Shown piece by piece: positions 11,571-23,163 of a DNA stretch of 64,000 nucleotides. Position 1 is the stretch's first letter. Each line of letters begins with the position of its first letter. The DNA is taken from positions 8,490,001 to 8,554,000 of the forward strand of contig CAMRHE010000012.1 of NCBI GenBank assembly GCA_947044405.1, written 5' to 3'. The notes under the pieces were generated by a model, which worked only from the letters and a program-made list of their open reading frames with translations, did no database searches and was not told the DNA's origin. A program made the translations under genes and the position numbers. This stretch comes from Leptodactylus fallax. Lineage: Eukaryota > Chordata > Amphibia > Anura > Leptodactylidae.

Positions 11571-11886
11571 CAAATACAAATACAACATGTACAGGAATGT
11601 TCCAAGGTGAGAAGGACACATCCAAAGATTTTCCTCAAAGTGAACCCATTACACTGAAAATGCAGTCCAATTTGTGCTCAGGAGTAGGAGGAGCACAGCA
11701 GATTGATGTATAAATATATATTTTTAGAAAAAAAATGTAGTATAACGCTAGTAAAGTATTTATTTAAATTTCTGATGACTCCAGTGGGAGGTCATACTCA
11801 GTGATAGACAGCATTCTCTATAGGAGTGTGCATAAAGAGATTAAACCACCTACTGGACTCCAAAGCCCTGAATCTACAGAACTTAA

Positions 11887-12176
11887 AGGGGTTATCTAGT
11901 TTTTACTATTGATGGCCTATCCTTAGGATAGGCTGTCAATAATAGATCTGCAGGTGTCTGACATCTGGGACCCCCATAGATCAGCTATACCAAGGCAGTG
12001 CAGCTCTCGGTAATTTTTACAAACCACAAGACGCAACACTCACTCACCATAAAAACCGTAGCAGCAGGTGTAAGTACTGCAGCTCTGTCCCATTGAATAG
12101 CTGGGACCCCCGCATGTCTAATATTTATGGCTTAACCTAAAGGATAGACCATCAATAGTAAAAACTGGATAACCCC
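11887..12176. mobile_element. T2-type MITE, 290 bp
   Basis: TTAA at 11883-11886 and 12177-12180. Inverted ends AGGGGTTATCTAGTTTTTAC and, opposite strand, GGGGTTATCCAGTTTTTACT continue as ATTGATGGCCTATCCTTA / ATTGATGGTCTATCCTTT, giving nearly 40 bp of pairing. Core GGGACCCCCATAGATCAGC is shared with other amphibian elements of this type. Confidence 0.88.
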
Positions 12177-12441
12177 TTAACTTAATAAAGTACTAGTTCT
12201 AATGAATTTTTCTCATAAAACTGTATATTAATCGACTTAGCTCCCCCTGCTCTATAACATACTGCCTGCAGATTGGAATGCATTTTTAATGGGACAGGAT
12301 AGCTTTGTAATAATTCTGCCTTACACTACATGTTCAGCTATGTAGTAAAGAGAAATATATAGCCAGATAGCACTCATCTATAAAACTGTAAAAAAAAAAT
12401 TATATGTGTCAATATCCTTCCAAAGCTTTGCTAATGGTGTG

Positions 12442-12478
12442 CTCTCTCTCTCTCTGTCTATATATATATATATATATA
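12442..12478. repeat. (CT)n(TA)n microsatellite
   Basis: A run of CT repeats passes into eleven or so TA repeats. Confidence 0.9.
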
Positions 12479-12711
12479 GTATAATGACTAATTTAGATCA
12501 GTCATTAATGTCTTTGGAGCTGCCATGTCTTCTGGAACTCTAAAGTTTCCACTCATATAAGTGGTGCCAAATGTATCTGCCAACAGCACGTTGCTTGACA
12601 CTGCAGATAAAAAATATTTATTTGCCACAACTAATTTAGCAAGTTAATGGGGAATAAGGATAGCAGAACTGGTCATTATTGAGACATCCTTCAGATGATA
12701 CATAACTACAT

Positions 12712-12756
<45 letters not shown>
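12712..12756. repeat. (GATA)n microsatellite
   Basis: Eleven uninterrupted AGAT units. Confidence 0.95.
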
Positions 12757-13849
12757 TAGCTATGGATTTATACATACTTCATTTCCATGTGGAATGAAAC
12801 CCACTCCTACTCATATGTAATAAGACATTTTATTAAAAATGACAGCCTGATCTATTATCCAGAATTCCATTGCTACTTGAAATATCTCCAATCTATGTTA
12901 AAAGTCTCTGCAGATTTTCATAGCCTCTGAACAATGTGGACATATTTATTCATACTTATGTCCCATGTCTTTGAAATATTCAACCTTTAATTCCTATTCT
13001 GCTACTATTACTCCTGTTGTACAGGAATAGTGGACATATGAAAATATCAAATGTTAATGCTAATAAGAGAAGTTATCTAGACCCTATTGGGGCATATAGA
13101 CATAAAAAGGGGGATCGAAAACGGAGAACTGCTTTAAAAGATTGTCTCCCACCAATATGGACTCAGCTTGGGTTGTGGGTCATTGCTTCATTTTAATGAT
13201 TGTCATGTAAGACACGTAGGGAAATACATGGCTGACCATAATTCCTACAGTTTAAAACAATTGGTTTGGACAAAGAAAAGCTTTACAGTTATTGCTAAAC
13301 TGAATCTCTAGAGGTTTCTTTTTTTAAGCCTGATGCTGCCACTCAAATCTATTACTTGTGCCCCCATGTCTATTTCCTTCAGAGCTCATAACACTATACA
13401 TCTGCAGAACCTTACACTGTGAGGATAATGACCACAGGTTCTGAAATCTGCAGCAACTGCTGTTGATAACACTGGGGAAGGTAATGGAGACACAATGATA
13501 TGACTATGAGAGAGGGGGGAATTGTGGGTAGCATGTGAGAGAGGGGTACTATAGGGAGCATATTATGTGAGAGGCAGAAGAGGAGCAGGGAGTCATTTTC
13601 ACAGAAAAGGCAGGGCAGACGAACACAAGGGGGGACTTTGATACATTTGAGGTTATATAGTAGTTCTGAATAAAATCTTCAGAGAGCAGAGAGCACTCTA
13701 TTGTTTGTACAGCAACCCATGCTAGAAAAAAGAGGTCACACTGTGATCATGTGACTTACTGAAGAAGATTAAATCAGGACAACTAGACAACTATTGCTAT
13801 TGCATGGTCTATCAAACAATATAATGACATGACATGTAAGGGAATCTCA
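12757..13849. other. intronic stretch, no gene recognised
   Basis: No coding signal; purine-rich GAGAG runs at 13506-13550. Confidence 0.45.
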
Positions 13850-14070
13850 GGCTGGGTTCACAACTGCGCCTGGTACACGTTCGGGGTTTCTGTCCCCGAA
13901 ACTGTTTAAAAAATGCGGAGAGAAAAGCACTGCATTCAGTGCTTTTCTCTCCACATTTTTCGCCCTTTGCAGGTGGAAATCCGACGGACCCCATTATAGT
14001 CTATTGGGCCCGTGTAATTCTGCCTTCGGATCCCCGAACGGAAACCCAAAGGCAGGTGTGAACCTAGCAT
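13850..14070. mobile_element. foldback MITE with perfect central hairpin
   Basis: Ends GCTGGGTTCACAACTGCGCC and, opposite strand, GCTAGGTTCACACCTGCC. Further in, CGTTCGGGGTTTCTG pairs loosely with CGGATCCCCGAACGG. At 13917-13953 a perfect hairpin (GAGAGAAAAGCACTG ... CAGTGCTTTTCTCTC) forms the centre. No coding. Confidence 0.75.
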
Positions 14071-14310
14071 AATTTCTTACCACTTTGTTATACTGGAATT
14101 TTGATTTAGTTGCAAAGTAGAGTCAATCGGGAGCAATCCTTCATAGGCTCTAATACAAACTGATAACTGGCCATGTAATTCTTCTCTCAATCAGTCAACA
14201 AACAAGCAAACACTGATTGTATTTTTTGCTAAATTGCCAGTAGTACATTGCCCTACATAAACAGGGATGTGCTGTGACAATTAATGAACTTGAACAACTA
14301 TTGCATTATT

Positions 14311-14578
14311 TATTTATTATGCTTGCTTGTATTGCACCATCATATTCCGCAACGCTTTACAGTCATTGACAGTCACTGTCCCATATAGGGCTCACAATCT
14401 ACATTCCCTATCAGTATGTCTTTGGAGTGTGGGAGGAAACCGGAGTACCCGGAGGAAACCCATGCAAACACGGGGAGAACATACAAACTCCTTGCAGATG
14501 TTGTCCCTGGCAGGATTCGAACCCAGGACTCTAGCGCTGTACGGCTGCAGTTCTAACCACTGAGCCACCGTGCTGCCC
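14311..14578 (-). mobile_element. tRNA-headed SINE (V-SINE-like), minus orientation
   Basis: Read on the minus strand it starts GGGCAGCACGGTGGCTCAGT (14578), includes an A-box-like GTGGCTCAGTGG and a B-box GGTTCGAATCC, then the central GTATGTTCTCCCCGTGTTTG and CTCCCACACTCCAAAGACAT blocks, and ends with TTTATTAT-type tail near 14311. The head is tRNA-derived and the body belongs to a superfamily widespread in fish and amphibians. Confidence 0.82.
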
Positions 14579-14861
14579 TTAGTAGAGATCATGTGTTCCT
14601 CCCACATGTAGTAATCTCCAGCAGCGCCCGCAGACAGAAGTGAATGGAGTGCCAGTCACGCAAGGGCACTGGCGCTACATTCACAAGGACGATTTAGGGG
14701 GAACCCAGCAAGCAGGCCCTCAGTAATCGGACACTTATCCCTTGTCTTTTGGATAGGAAATTAGTGTCCATTAGTGTCCAACCCCTTTAAGGAGCTAACC
14801 GATTTCTCAACGCGTTTGCCATTTGCAAAGTGTATGCATTTTAATGATTTCTGGAGCTTAA

Positions 14862-15301
14862 TGAGGACCTTTCACCACCTCCACCAATTCAAGTTCTTAC
14901 CATCTGTTAATAGGTGCAGCTCCACTCATTGCAGCGCAGTTGGAATTTTTTCTCTAGCCCCCACAGTTCCCAAGCAATCAATGCAGTTATTTTGGTGCCT
15001 GATTTGCTATTTAAGCTCTGTAATGTAAGAAAGGGCGGTGTCAGGCAGGGGGTTTGATTCAGAGCTCTAATCAGAGACAGCCAGTGTCAGTGCTCAGAAT
15101 CACACTCCTTGCCTGCTCCTACCTGACCCCGCCCTCCTGACAGTGCTGAGACTAAATATCATATCAGACATCAAAACTAACAGTATTGATTGCTAGGGAA
15201 CAGTGAAAAGAGAAAAAATTCCAACAGTTCCAGAATCAGTGGAGTAAGGTCTATTAATTGATATAAAGAGCTGCACTTGTTAGAGGTGGTGAAAGGTCCT
15301 T
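14862..15301. mobile_element. TTAA-flanked MITE (GGACCTTTCACCACC family)
   Basis: TTAA at 14858-14861 and 15302-15305. Ends TGAGGACCTTTCACCACCTC and, opposite strand, AAGGACCTTTCACCACCTCT. GC-rich inner arms include GGCGGTGTCAGGCAGG (15033) against CCTGACCCCGCCCTCC (15122). Non-coding. Confidence 0.75.
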
Positions 15302-15349
15302 TTAAAGCTGTGTAGTATAAACAGGCTCTTACCAGGGAACTTTCACAGC

Positions 15350-15633
15350 TAAAGCCCCATGCACACGACTGAGTGTGCTTCTGATGTGGGGCTGAGTTTG
15401 CAGCTTGAAGTGACATCCCAGTACACTCTGTGATGTACTCACCTCTATGGAGACCTCCGAACCATTCTGTTTTGATGACATGGAGTAGAATAGGACCTCC
15501 TCTATAATTATCAGAACAGAATGGATTGAAAGCCCCCATAGAGGTGTGTGCACTCCAAGTGTCATCCAATTGCATTCCATGGCAAACTAGGCCCCACATC
15601 GGATGCTCACTGGGTTGTGTACACAGGGCCTAA
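15350..15633. mobile_element. MITE with GCCCCATGCACACGAC end
   Basis: AAAGCCCCATGCACACGACT at 15351 is matched on the other strand by TAGGCCCTGTGTACACAACC from 15633. Inner arms also pair (CCTCTATGGAGACC / CCCATAGAGG). Frame calls of 140 and 83 codons here are by-products. Confidence 0.65.
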
Positions 15634-16082
15634 AAGTTCTCTTGCTAAAAACTGTATGAAGTCTCATAAAGTTGTGTGATTTGGCAACTCAAATGATCTT
15701 TCCACATTGGTCAATTTAATGGGTACACAACCTGTGTGTCTCCAGTTGTGAAACTCTGGCATTTTACTGTCCGTGAATGCTGGGAGTTGTAGCTTTGCCA
15801 TAGCTGCAAAGCTACAAGTTGAAGACCTCTGCCTTATATTTTGCTGTAGTGTGATGGTAGTGGAGAAGAAGACATTGAGCAATCCTGCAACACCATGGAA
15901 TGCAAAATAGAGCAGTGCTATGATGCACTGCTTCGCCAACTCTCATAGATGAAAATGAGAGCTATGGAAACAGCTTAGTACAGATGAGTCACACTGTGTC
16001 TGTAGCACACAGTTATGGAAACAGCACAGCTAAATGTTCTATGCTGTTTCCATAACTTCCTTTCACCTTTATGGGAGTTATA

Positions 16083-17205
16083 CCCTGTTTCCCCCGAAAA
16101 TAAGACAGCGTCTTATATTAATTTTTGCTCCCAAAGATGTGCTGTGTCTTATTTTCAGGGGATGTCTTATTTTTTTTTCAATGAAGAAGAATTCACATTT
16201 ATTGCTGAACAAAAAAAATGAAGATTTATTATATACGGTACTGTACAGTAGTTGTCATCACAAACCAGCATAACCAGACAAACTGTGAATCCTATCAAGA
16301 ATTTCTTACTACCGTACCATTATTTCCATGAACAACAATTAACAGTATGGTACATTTACCAATATTTACAGTATGCATAGAAAGTAAAATTTATTCAATG
16401 ACAGTTATGTCATCATCTTCTAGGACATCATCATAACAATCCAAACCATTAATTTCCCTGCACACAGTATCATTCCCCATAGTGGCCCCTGCACACAGTA
16501 TCATCTCCCATAGTGGCCCCTGCACACAGTATCATATCCCATAGTGGCCCCTGCACACAGTATCATGTCCCATAGTGGCCCCTGCACACAGTATTATACC
16601 GGTATGTCCCATTGTGGACCACCCATGCACAATTATTATACTCTGGGGTCTTTTCAGACCCCAAAGTATAATGATCGGAGACCCAAGGGAGGATAGAAAC
16701 ATAAAAAAACAACGTTGCTTACCTGTTCCTCGATCCGGTCCACTCTCTGCTGCTTCTGCCTTCTTCAATGCTGGACCAGGCCGGCGTCACGTGATACGGG
16801 CCGGCGTCGCGACGCAAAGTGACATCCCCAGCAGAATCGTTACAGCAGAATCGCGCAGCAAGGACATGCTCTGCTTCCCGACACCAAGAGAACGCTCACC
16901 ACTGCACACTCATGCGGTACAACGCAGCAGGGACATCGTACTGTACAGGATAACGGCAGCGGGACAAAGGGGGACAACAAGGAAAGCAACAGGCTCAGGA
17001 TGCTGAATGGTGAAGGTAGGGGACGACAGCAGTGTTACGGTATACCATATACCGTACCGGTATGTTCTGTTCGGGAATGCTGCGAAACGAAACGTCTCCT
17101 ACGGTACGTCTTACTTTCGGGGGGATGCCTTATATTGGCCAATTCTACAAAACCTCTCCTATGTCTTACTTTCAGGGGGGTGTCTTATTTTCGGGGGAAA
17201 CACGG
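16083..17205. mobile_element. TA-flanked mariner-type non-autonomous element, 1.1 kb
   Basis: TA at 16081-16082 and 17206-17207 flank ends CCCTGTTTCCCCCGAAAATA and, opposite strand, CCGTGTTTCCCCCGAAAATA; both ends carry subrepeats of GTCTTATTTTC. A TA duplication fits Tc1/mariner mobilisation. Inside are a 31-bp minisatellite, a hairpin (16632-16674) and a GC-rich block (16770-17000). No transposase. Confidence 0.75.
16459..16603. repeat. 31-bp minisatellite inside mariner-type element
   Basis: Four to five copies of CACACAGTATCAT...CCCATAGTGGCCCCTG. Read on the minus strand it is the same type of unit as the array at 1674-1867. Confidence 0.88.
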
Positions 17206-17540
17206 TAGGAGCAACATTGAGCAGCACAACTGGCTGTTTTAGTAACTCCTGCACTAGGGGAAGGGACATGGAAGCAGTTCTTCCCATCTTGGCAGCAATT
17301 TGCTGAGATAGGCATAATCCTGTATGCTTTGTTGTACAGCTGTACCACTTGTTTCTTGATATTTACATGTTTCTTATTTGGTATACCCTCACTTTTTTAC
17401 ATGACTTCATATAACAGCATAAAAATTGAATGAAACAAAAATAACTAAAATGTAAGCATACAAAATTGTGACTAACATCAGAAAGCACCTAATATTAGCA
17501 ATAGTGATAACCATAATAGGCACTGAAAGTGTGTATATTA

Positions 17541-19159
17541 CACTACCGTTCAAAAGTTTGGAGTCACCCAGACAATTTTGTGTTTTCCATGAAAACTCAC
17601 ACTTTTATTTATCAAATGAGCTGCAAAGTGAATAGAAAATATAGTCAAGACATTGACAAGGTTAGAAATAATGATATTTATTTGAAATAATAATTTTCTC
17701 CTTCAAACTTTGCTGTTGTCAAAGAATGCTTCATTTGCAGCAATTACAGCATTGCAGACCTTTGGCATTCTAGCTGTTAATTTGCTGAGGTAATCTGGAG
17801 AAATTTCACCCCATGCTTCCAGAAGCCCCTCCCACAAGTTGGATTGGCTTGATGGGCACTTTTTGCGTACCATACGGTCAAGTTGCTCCCACAACAGCTC
17901 AATGGGGTTGAGATCTGGTGACTGCGCTGGCCACTCCATTACAGATAGAATACCAGCTGCCTGCTTCTTCCCTAAATAGTTCTTGCATAATTTGGAGGTG
18001 TGCTTTGGGTCATTGTCCTGTGGTAGGATGAAATTGGCTCCAATCAAGCGCTACCCACAGGGTATGGCATGGCGTTGCATAATGGAGTGATAGCCTTCCT
18101 TATTCAAAATCCCTTTTACCTTGTACAAATCTCCCACTTTACCAGCACCAAAGCAACCCCAGACCATCACATTACCTCCACCATGCTTGACAGATGGCGT
18201 CAGGCACTCTTCCAGCATCTTTTCAGTTGTTCTGTGTCTCACAAATGTTCTTCTGTGTGATCCAAACACCTCAAACTTCGATTCGTCTGTCCATAACACT
18301 TTTTTCCAATCTTCCTCTGTCCAATGTCTGTGTTCTTTTGCCCACATTAATCTTTTCCTTTTATTAGCCAGTCTCAGAAATGGCTTTTTCTTGGCCCACT
18401 CTACCCTGAAGGCCAGCATCCCTGAGTCGCCTCACCACTGTAGACTTTGACACTGGCGTTTTGCGGGTACTATATAATGAAGCTGCCAGTTGAGGACCTG
18501 TGAGGCGTCGATTTCTTAAACTAGAGACTCTAATGTACTTGTCTTTTTGCTCAGTTGTGCAGCGGGGCCTCCCACTTCTCTTTCTACTCTGGTTAGAGCC
18601 GGTTTGTGCTGTCCTCTGAAGGGAGTAGTACACACCATTGTAGGAAATCTTCAGTTTCTTGGCAATTTCTCGCATGGAATAGCCTTCATTTCTAAGAACA
18701 AGAATAGACTGTCGAGTTTCACATGAAAGTTCTCTTTTTCTGTCCATTTTCAGAGTTTAATCGAACCAACAAACGTAATGCTCCAGATTCTTAAGTAACT
18801 CAAAGCAAGGTCAGTTTTATAGCTTCTCTAACCAGCAAAACTGTTTTCAGCTGTGCTAACATACTTGCACAAAGGTTTTCAAGGGTTTTCTAAAACATCC
18901 ATTAGCCTTCTTACACAGTTAGTAAACACAATGTACCATTAGAACACTGGAGTAATGGTTGTTGGAAATGTGCCTCTATACACCTATGTAGATATTGCAT
19001 TAAAAACCAGAAGTTTGCAGCTAGAATAGTGATTTACCACATTAACAATGTATAGAGTGTATTTCTGATTCATTTAATGTTATCTTCATTGAAAAAACTG
19101 TGCTTTTCTTTCAGAAATAAGGAAATTTCTAAGTGACCCTAAACTTTTGAACGGTAGTG
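17541..19159 (-). mobile_element. Tc1-like transposon, full length (1.62 kb)
   Basis: TA at 17539-17540 and 19160-19161. Ends CACTACCGTTCAAAAGTTTG and, opposite strand, CACTACCGTTCAAAAGTTTA, then GGGTCAC-type sequence. Only about the outer 30 bp match well between the two ends. It carries one broken transposase on the minus strand. Confidence 0.93.
17703..18747 (-). pseudogene. Tc1-like transposase, broken (DD38E spacing)
   Basis: DDE transposase of the Tc1/mariner superfamily, about 345 residues. From ATG 18747: paired helix-turn-helix region (REIAKKLKISYNGVYYSL), GRPR hook, second domain (RRLTGPQLAASL), then catalytic blocks VLWTDESKFE, HGGGNVMVWGCFGAG, QDNDPKHTS and SPDLNPIE. The Asp of QDND and the Glu of NPIE are separated by 38 residues. 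Two lesions: a one-base frameshift near 18395 (after GLQGRV) and an in-frame TAG at 18051-18053 in IPCG-stop-RLIG. Stop TGA at 17703-17705. It cannot make an active protein. Confidence 0.92.
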
Positions 19160-19161
19160 TA

Positions 19162-20648
19162 TATAGTCAGTATACAACTAAAAGGAAGACAAGCACTTCA
19201 AATAATAATGGGGCCATTCTACTTCTTTGTGTTGAAATACAAACTGCCACTGCAAACAAATACAATTTCCAAATATTTGCCTCAATGGTCCATTAAGAAG
19301 TAGAGCGGGGCTGGCCACACAATGTATTCCTAGTAAATGACTTATTGTTTCCCCTATCAATGATTTTGTGTGTTCCATTCAGACAATCAGTGAGAATAAG
19401 TAATAACCATGTCAGAAGCGTCAGAGATTCTTTGCCTTTTCTTTAATCTTTTAATATTGGAAAGGTTTGGCTGCTGTGACTTTTGCTCACAGCTTGCTAT
19501 TTCATCAATTGCAAAAGAAAACATTTATGAGTCCGAGTGCATACAAAGTCCTGTTTGTGTATAGAAAGCAGTTGTTAATGAGAATTCCTTCCCTCCCAAG
19601 TCTCGAAGCTTGCTTCAAGTGATTTATTTACTCCGAACACTGTGGTCTAAACCATACTGGGTCTGGTATAGCTCAACCTATTGCAAATGCAGAACTTCTA
19701 GGCCATTAAACCTTTCAAAACATTCAAGCTCCTTACTTATGTGAGTGACATATTGTATATATTTAATATTTTGGCTTTCTCGGTTAAGACAAGTCGCCTC
19801 CTAAGATGTTGGTCAATCTCAAAAAAACTTCAAAATATATCCATAAGGTCATTCCATTATATTTAGAAATCATCATATTTTAGAAGACAACATATAAAAA
19901 TGAAATAAATAAATAATAATAATAATTAAAGAGACCAGTAAATATTGTTGTGTTCGCATACGATGTCTTTGCAGAAACCAGATACTACATGGTAGATTTT
20001 ATGAGACAAGCAGTTTTCAATACATGCTGTGTTTATTTTCATAGATGCTAGTTATCTGGAGTTTTTTGACACAGTTTTCTACCATGCAATTGAAAACAAC
20101 AGAGAAAGCATCTCAATGGCAAAATTAACATGTATTTACTTTGCAAAGGGTGAAATCTGCAAAGAAAATCTACAGCAAAAATTGATATGCTGCAGATTTC
20201 ATATCCACACCATAGGTTTTCTGTAGCATGTGGGTGAATGATAATTTAGTAAAATATGTGAACATAGCCAAATGGTACATTCTGCTGCAAATTCACAGTA
20301 TTTCTGCAACAATTATGTGCATTATTTTTCTGCTACAGACTTCCAGTAGCAATACTGATTTGCGCTTCAGAAAATCTGCCGCATTTCCGCCCTAAGGCTG
20401 GGGCACATGAGAAGCAATCATAGCGGGTTAGTCACTCTCTGACAGCTAACCTACTGCAAACTGCAGTAGCAGCATAGTGGCAAGCAAATCTTATCTATAT
20501 ACTGCGACTAAAACCCACAGCATTATGCCACTTGCACTGTAGGCTTTAATCCTGCAGAATATCAATTATTGGTGTGGATTTCACCCACGGATTTCGTCCT
20601 TTGCATTGCTCCTGAGGACAGGTAGAGAAACCTAATTTCAGAAACTGC
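19162..20648. other. intronic stretch, no gene recognised
   Basis: AT-rich non-coding DNA; a T-rich and GAAAACATTTATGAG-containing stretch (19400-19700) shows no repeat signature and could be old single-copy intron. Confidence 0.45.
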
Positions 20649-20679
<31 letters not shown>

Positions 20680-20725
20680 ATTTTATTTATATAGCGGCAA
20701 CATAATCCGCAGCACTGTATAATAA
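20649..20725. repeat. (ATA)n plus retroelement tail
   Basis: About ten ATA units followed by TTTATTTATATAGCGGCAAC and CCGCAGCACTGTATAAT, the tail sequence common to dispersed amphibian retroelements (compare CCGCAACGCTTTACAG in the SINE at 14311-14578). Confidence 0.6.
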
Positions 20726-21561
20726 TATCCCAGAATGAAAGAACAGCTCTTCAAAACATTTCTAAAACAATAATTACAGCAAACCTGCAATAACAACAAT
20801 GGCATATGCTTTTGTTTTAGTGGTACAGTAATAGTGTGGTTCTCTGCCATAGCATTATCATACGACTATATACCGTGCACAATGAGATAAAGGGTGCATT
20901 CGCACTTGCAGTTTTTGTTGCTTTTTGGCAGTTTTACAGAAGAAGTTTTACTTTTGGTCTTCACAGTGTTACAGCATTATTACTAAAGATTTGCCAAAAC
21001 CAGACAGAACCATGACAAAACTATAACATAAATGTATCAAAACCTGCACATGTGACCAAACCTATAAATAATAAAAGCATTTATTATTATTTTCTCTAGT
21101 ATACCATCTTTTTGTGACAAATATATGGAATGAAATTTACCTATTTATCTCACCCTAGTATAACAGAAGCTGAACACCTACATAAAGACTTTAGGTGGTG
21201 ACACGATTTAGAATAAGATCAGTCATGCCTGCTGTTTTCCATGGGAGCAGCCAACTACCTAATGTGTATTAGATATCTGGTTAAAGTGAGATTGGCCTAT
21301 TTTAGGAAAACAAAGCTTTAGGCATGTGTAAATATAGCCAGATCCTTTGTTTTTAAAGGAAATAAACCGCCACTAGAAGTTTCTGGTTGTGTATTATTCC
21401 TCTCTCCCCTGCATGAGCTGAGCATGCATGTTTATCGGAAGGAGGGATAGCTGTTATTGAATGTATATGGTCGCCTTCATAACTGATTCAACAATTATTC
21501 AGAGATGAGAGATTTTATTACCATCATGTAATAGTACAGGACAAATGCTTCCCCCTATGTA
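20726..21561. other. intronic stretch, no gene recognised
   Basis: A GGGTGCATTCGCACTTGC end at 20892 may begin a worn MITE. A copy of the dispersed GAGCATGCATG repeat lies at 21411-21475. Confidence 0.45.
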
Positions 21562-23161
21562 CAGTACAGACCAAAAGTTTGGACACACCTGCTCATTCCA
21601 AGAGTTTTCTGTATTTTCATGACTATAAAAATTGTAGATTCACACTGAAGGCATCAAAACTATAAATTAACACATGTGGAATTATATACTTAACAAAGTG
21701 TGAAACTAATGAAAATATGTCTTATATTCTAGGTTCTTCAAAGTAGCCACCTTTTGCTTTGATTACTGCTTTGCACACTGTTGGCATTCTCTTGATGAGA
21801 TTCAAGAGGTAGTCACCTGAAATGGTCTTTCAACAGTCTTGAAGGAGTTTCCAGAGATGCTTAGCACTTGTTAGCCCTTTTGCCTTCACTCTGCAGTCCA
21901 GCTCACCCCAAACCATCTCGATTGGGTTCAGGTCTGGTGACTGTGGAGGCCAGGTCATCTTCGTCAAATAGCCCTTACACAGTCTGGAGGTGTGTTTGGG
22001 GTCATTGTCCTGTTGAAAAATAAATGATGGTCCAACTAAACGCAAACCGGATGGAATAGCATGCCGCTGCAAGATGCTGTGGTAACCATGCTGGTTCAGT
22101 ATTCCTTCAATTTTGAATAAATCCCCAACAGTGTCACCAGCAAAGCACCCCCACACCATCACACCTCCTCCTCCATGCTTCACGGTGGGAACCAGGCATG
22201 TAGAGTCCATTTGTTCACCTTTTCTGCGTCGCACAAAGACACGGTGGTTGGAACCAAAGATCTCAAATTTGGACTCATCAGACCAAAGCACAGATTTCCA
22301 CAGGTCTAATGTCCATTCCTTGTGTTCTTTAGCCCAAACAAGTCTCTTCTGCTTGTTGCCTGTCCTTAGCAGTGGTTTCCTAGCAGCTATTTTACCATGA
22401 AGGCCTGCTGCACACAGTCTCCTCTTAACAGTTGTTGTAGAGATGTGTCTGCTGCTAGAACTCCGTGTGGCATTGACCTGGTCTCTAATCTGAGCTGCTG
22501 TTAACCTGCGATTTCTGAGGCTGGTGACTCGGATGAACTTATCCTCCGCAGCAGAGGTGACTCTTGGTCTTCCTTTCCTGGGGCGGTCCTCATGTGAGCC
22601 AGTTTCTTTGTAGCGCTTGATGGTTTTGGCCACTGCACTTGGGGACACTTTCAAAGTTTTCCCAATTTTTCGGACTGACTGGCCTTCATTTCTTAAAGTA
22701 ATGATGGCCACTCGTTTTTCTTTACTTAGCTGCTTTTTTCTTGCCATAATACAAATTCTAACACTCCATTCAGTAGGACTATCAGCTGTGTATCCACCTG
22801 ACTTCTGAACAAGACAACTGATGGTCCCAACCCCATTTATAAGGCAAGAAATCCCACTTATTAAACCTGACAGGGCACACCTGTGAAGTGAAAACCATTT
22901 CAGGTGACTACCTCTTGAAGCTCATCAAGAGAATGCTAAGAGTGTGCAAAGCAGTAATCAAAGCAAAAGGTGGCTACTTTGAAGAACCTAGAATATAAGA
23001 CATATTTTCAGTTGTTTTACACTTTTTTGTTAAGTATATAATTCCACATGTGTTAATTCATAGTTTTGATGCCTTCAGTGTGAATCTACAATTTTTATAG
23101 TCATGAAAATACAGAAAACTCTTTGAATAAGAAGGTGTGTCCAAACTTTTGGTCTGTACTG
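21562..23161 (-). mobile_element. Tc1-like transposon, full length (1.60 kb), long inverted repeats
   Basis: TA at 21560-21561 and 23162-23163. Ends CAGTACAGACCAAAAGTTTG on both sides. The inverted repeats pair for about 270 bp (21562-21832 with 22891-23161), far more than usual, and include the last 35 codons of the transposase. The family is one known to be shared by fishes, lampreys and frogs. Confidence 0.95.
21722..22747 (-). pseudogene. Tc1-like transposase, nearly intact but truncated
   Basis: From ATG 22747 the frame is open for 305 codons: N-terminal HTH (VRKIGKTLKVSPSAVAKTI), RPRKGRPRVTS hook, second HTH (RRLTAAQIRDQV), then VLWSDESKFE, HGGGGVMVWGCFAG, QQDNDPKHTS and SPDLNPIE. A TGA at 21830-21832 (in a position held by Trp in the family) cuts the last 35 codons, which stay readable to the TAA at 21722-21724. 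Between the second Asp and the Glu there are 29 residues, nine fewer than in the element at 17541: the segment between KGYLTK and MTWPPQ is missing in frame. Both lesions should abolish activity. Confidence 0.93.
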
Positions 23162-23163
23162 TA

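Noticed and set aside
14490..14578. tRNA gene
   Set aside because: A- and B-box-like motifs are present but no cloverleaf follows; the sequence continues into a SINE body repeated at 41690 and 51530.
15177..15599. Minus-strand frame of 140 codons
   Set aside because: Covers two MITEs and their junction; composition is that of repeat DNA.
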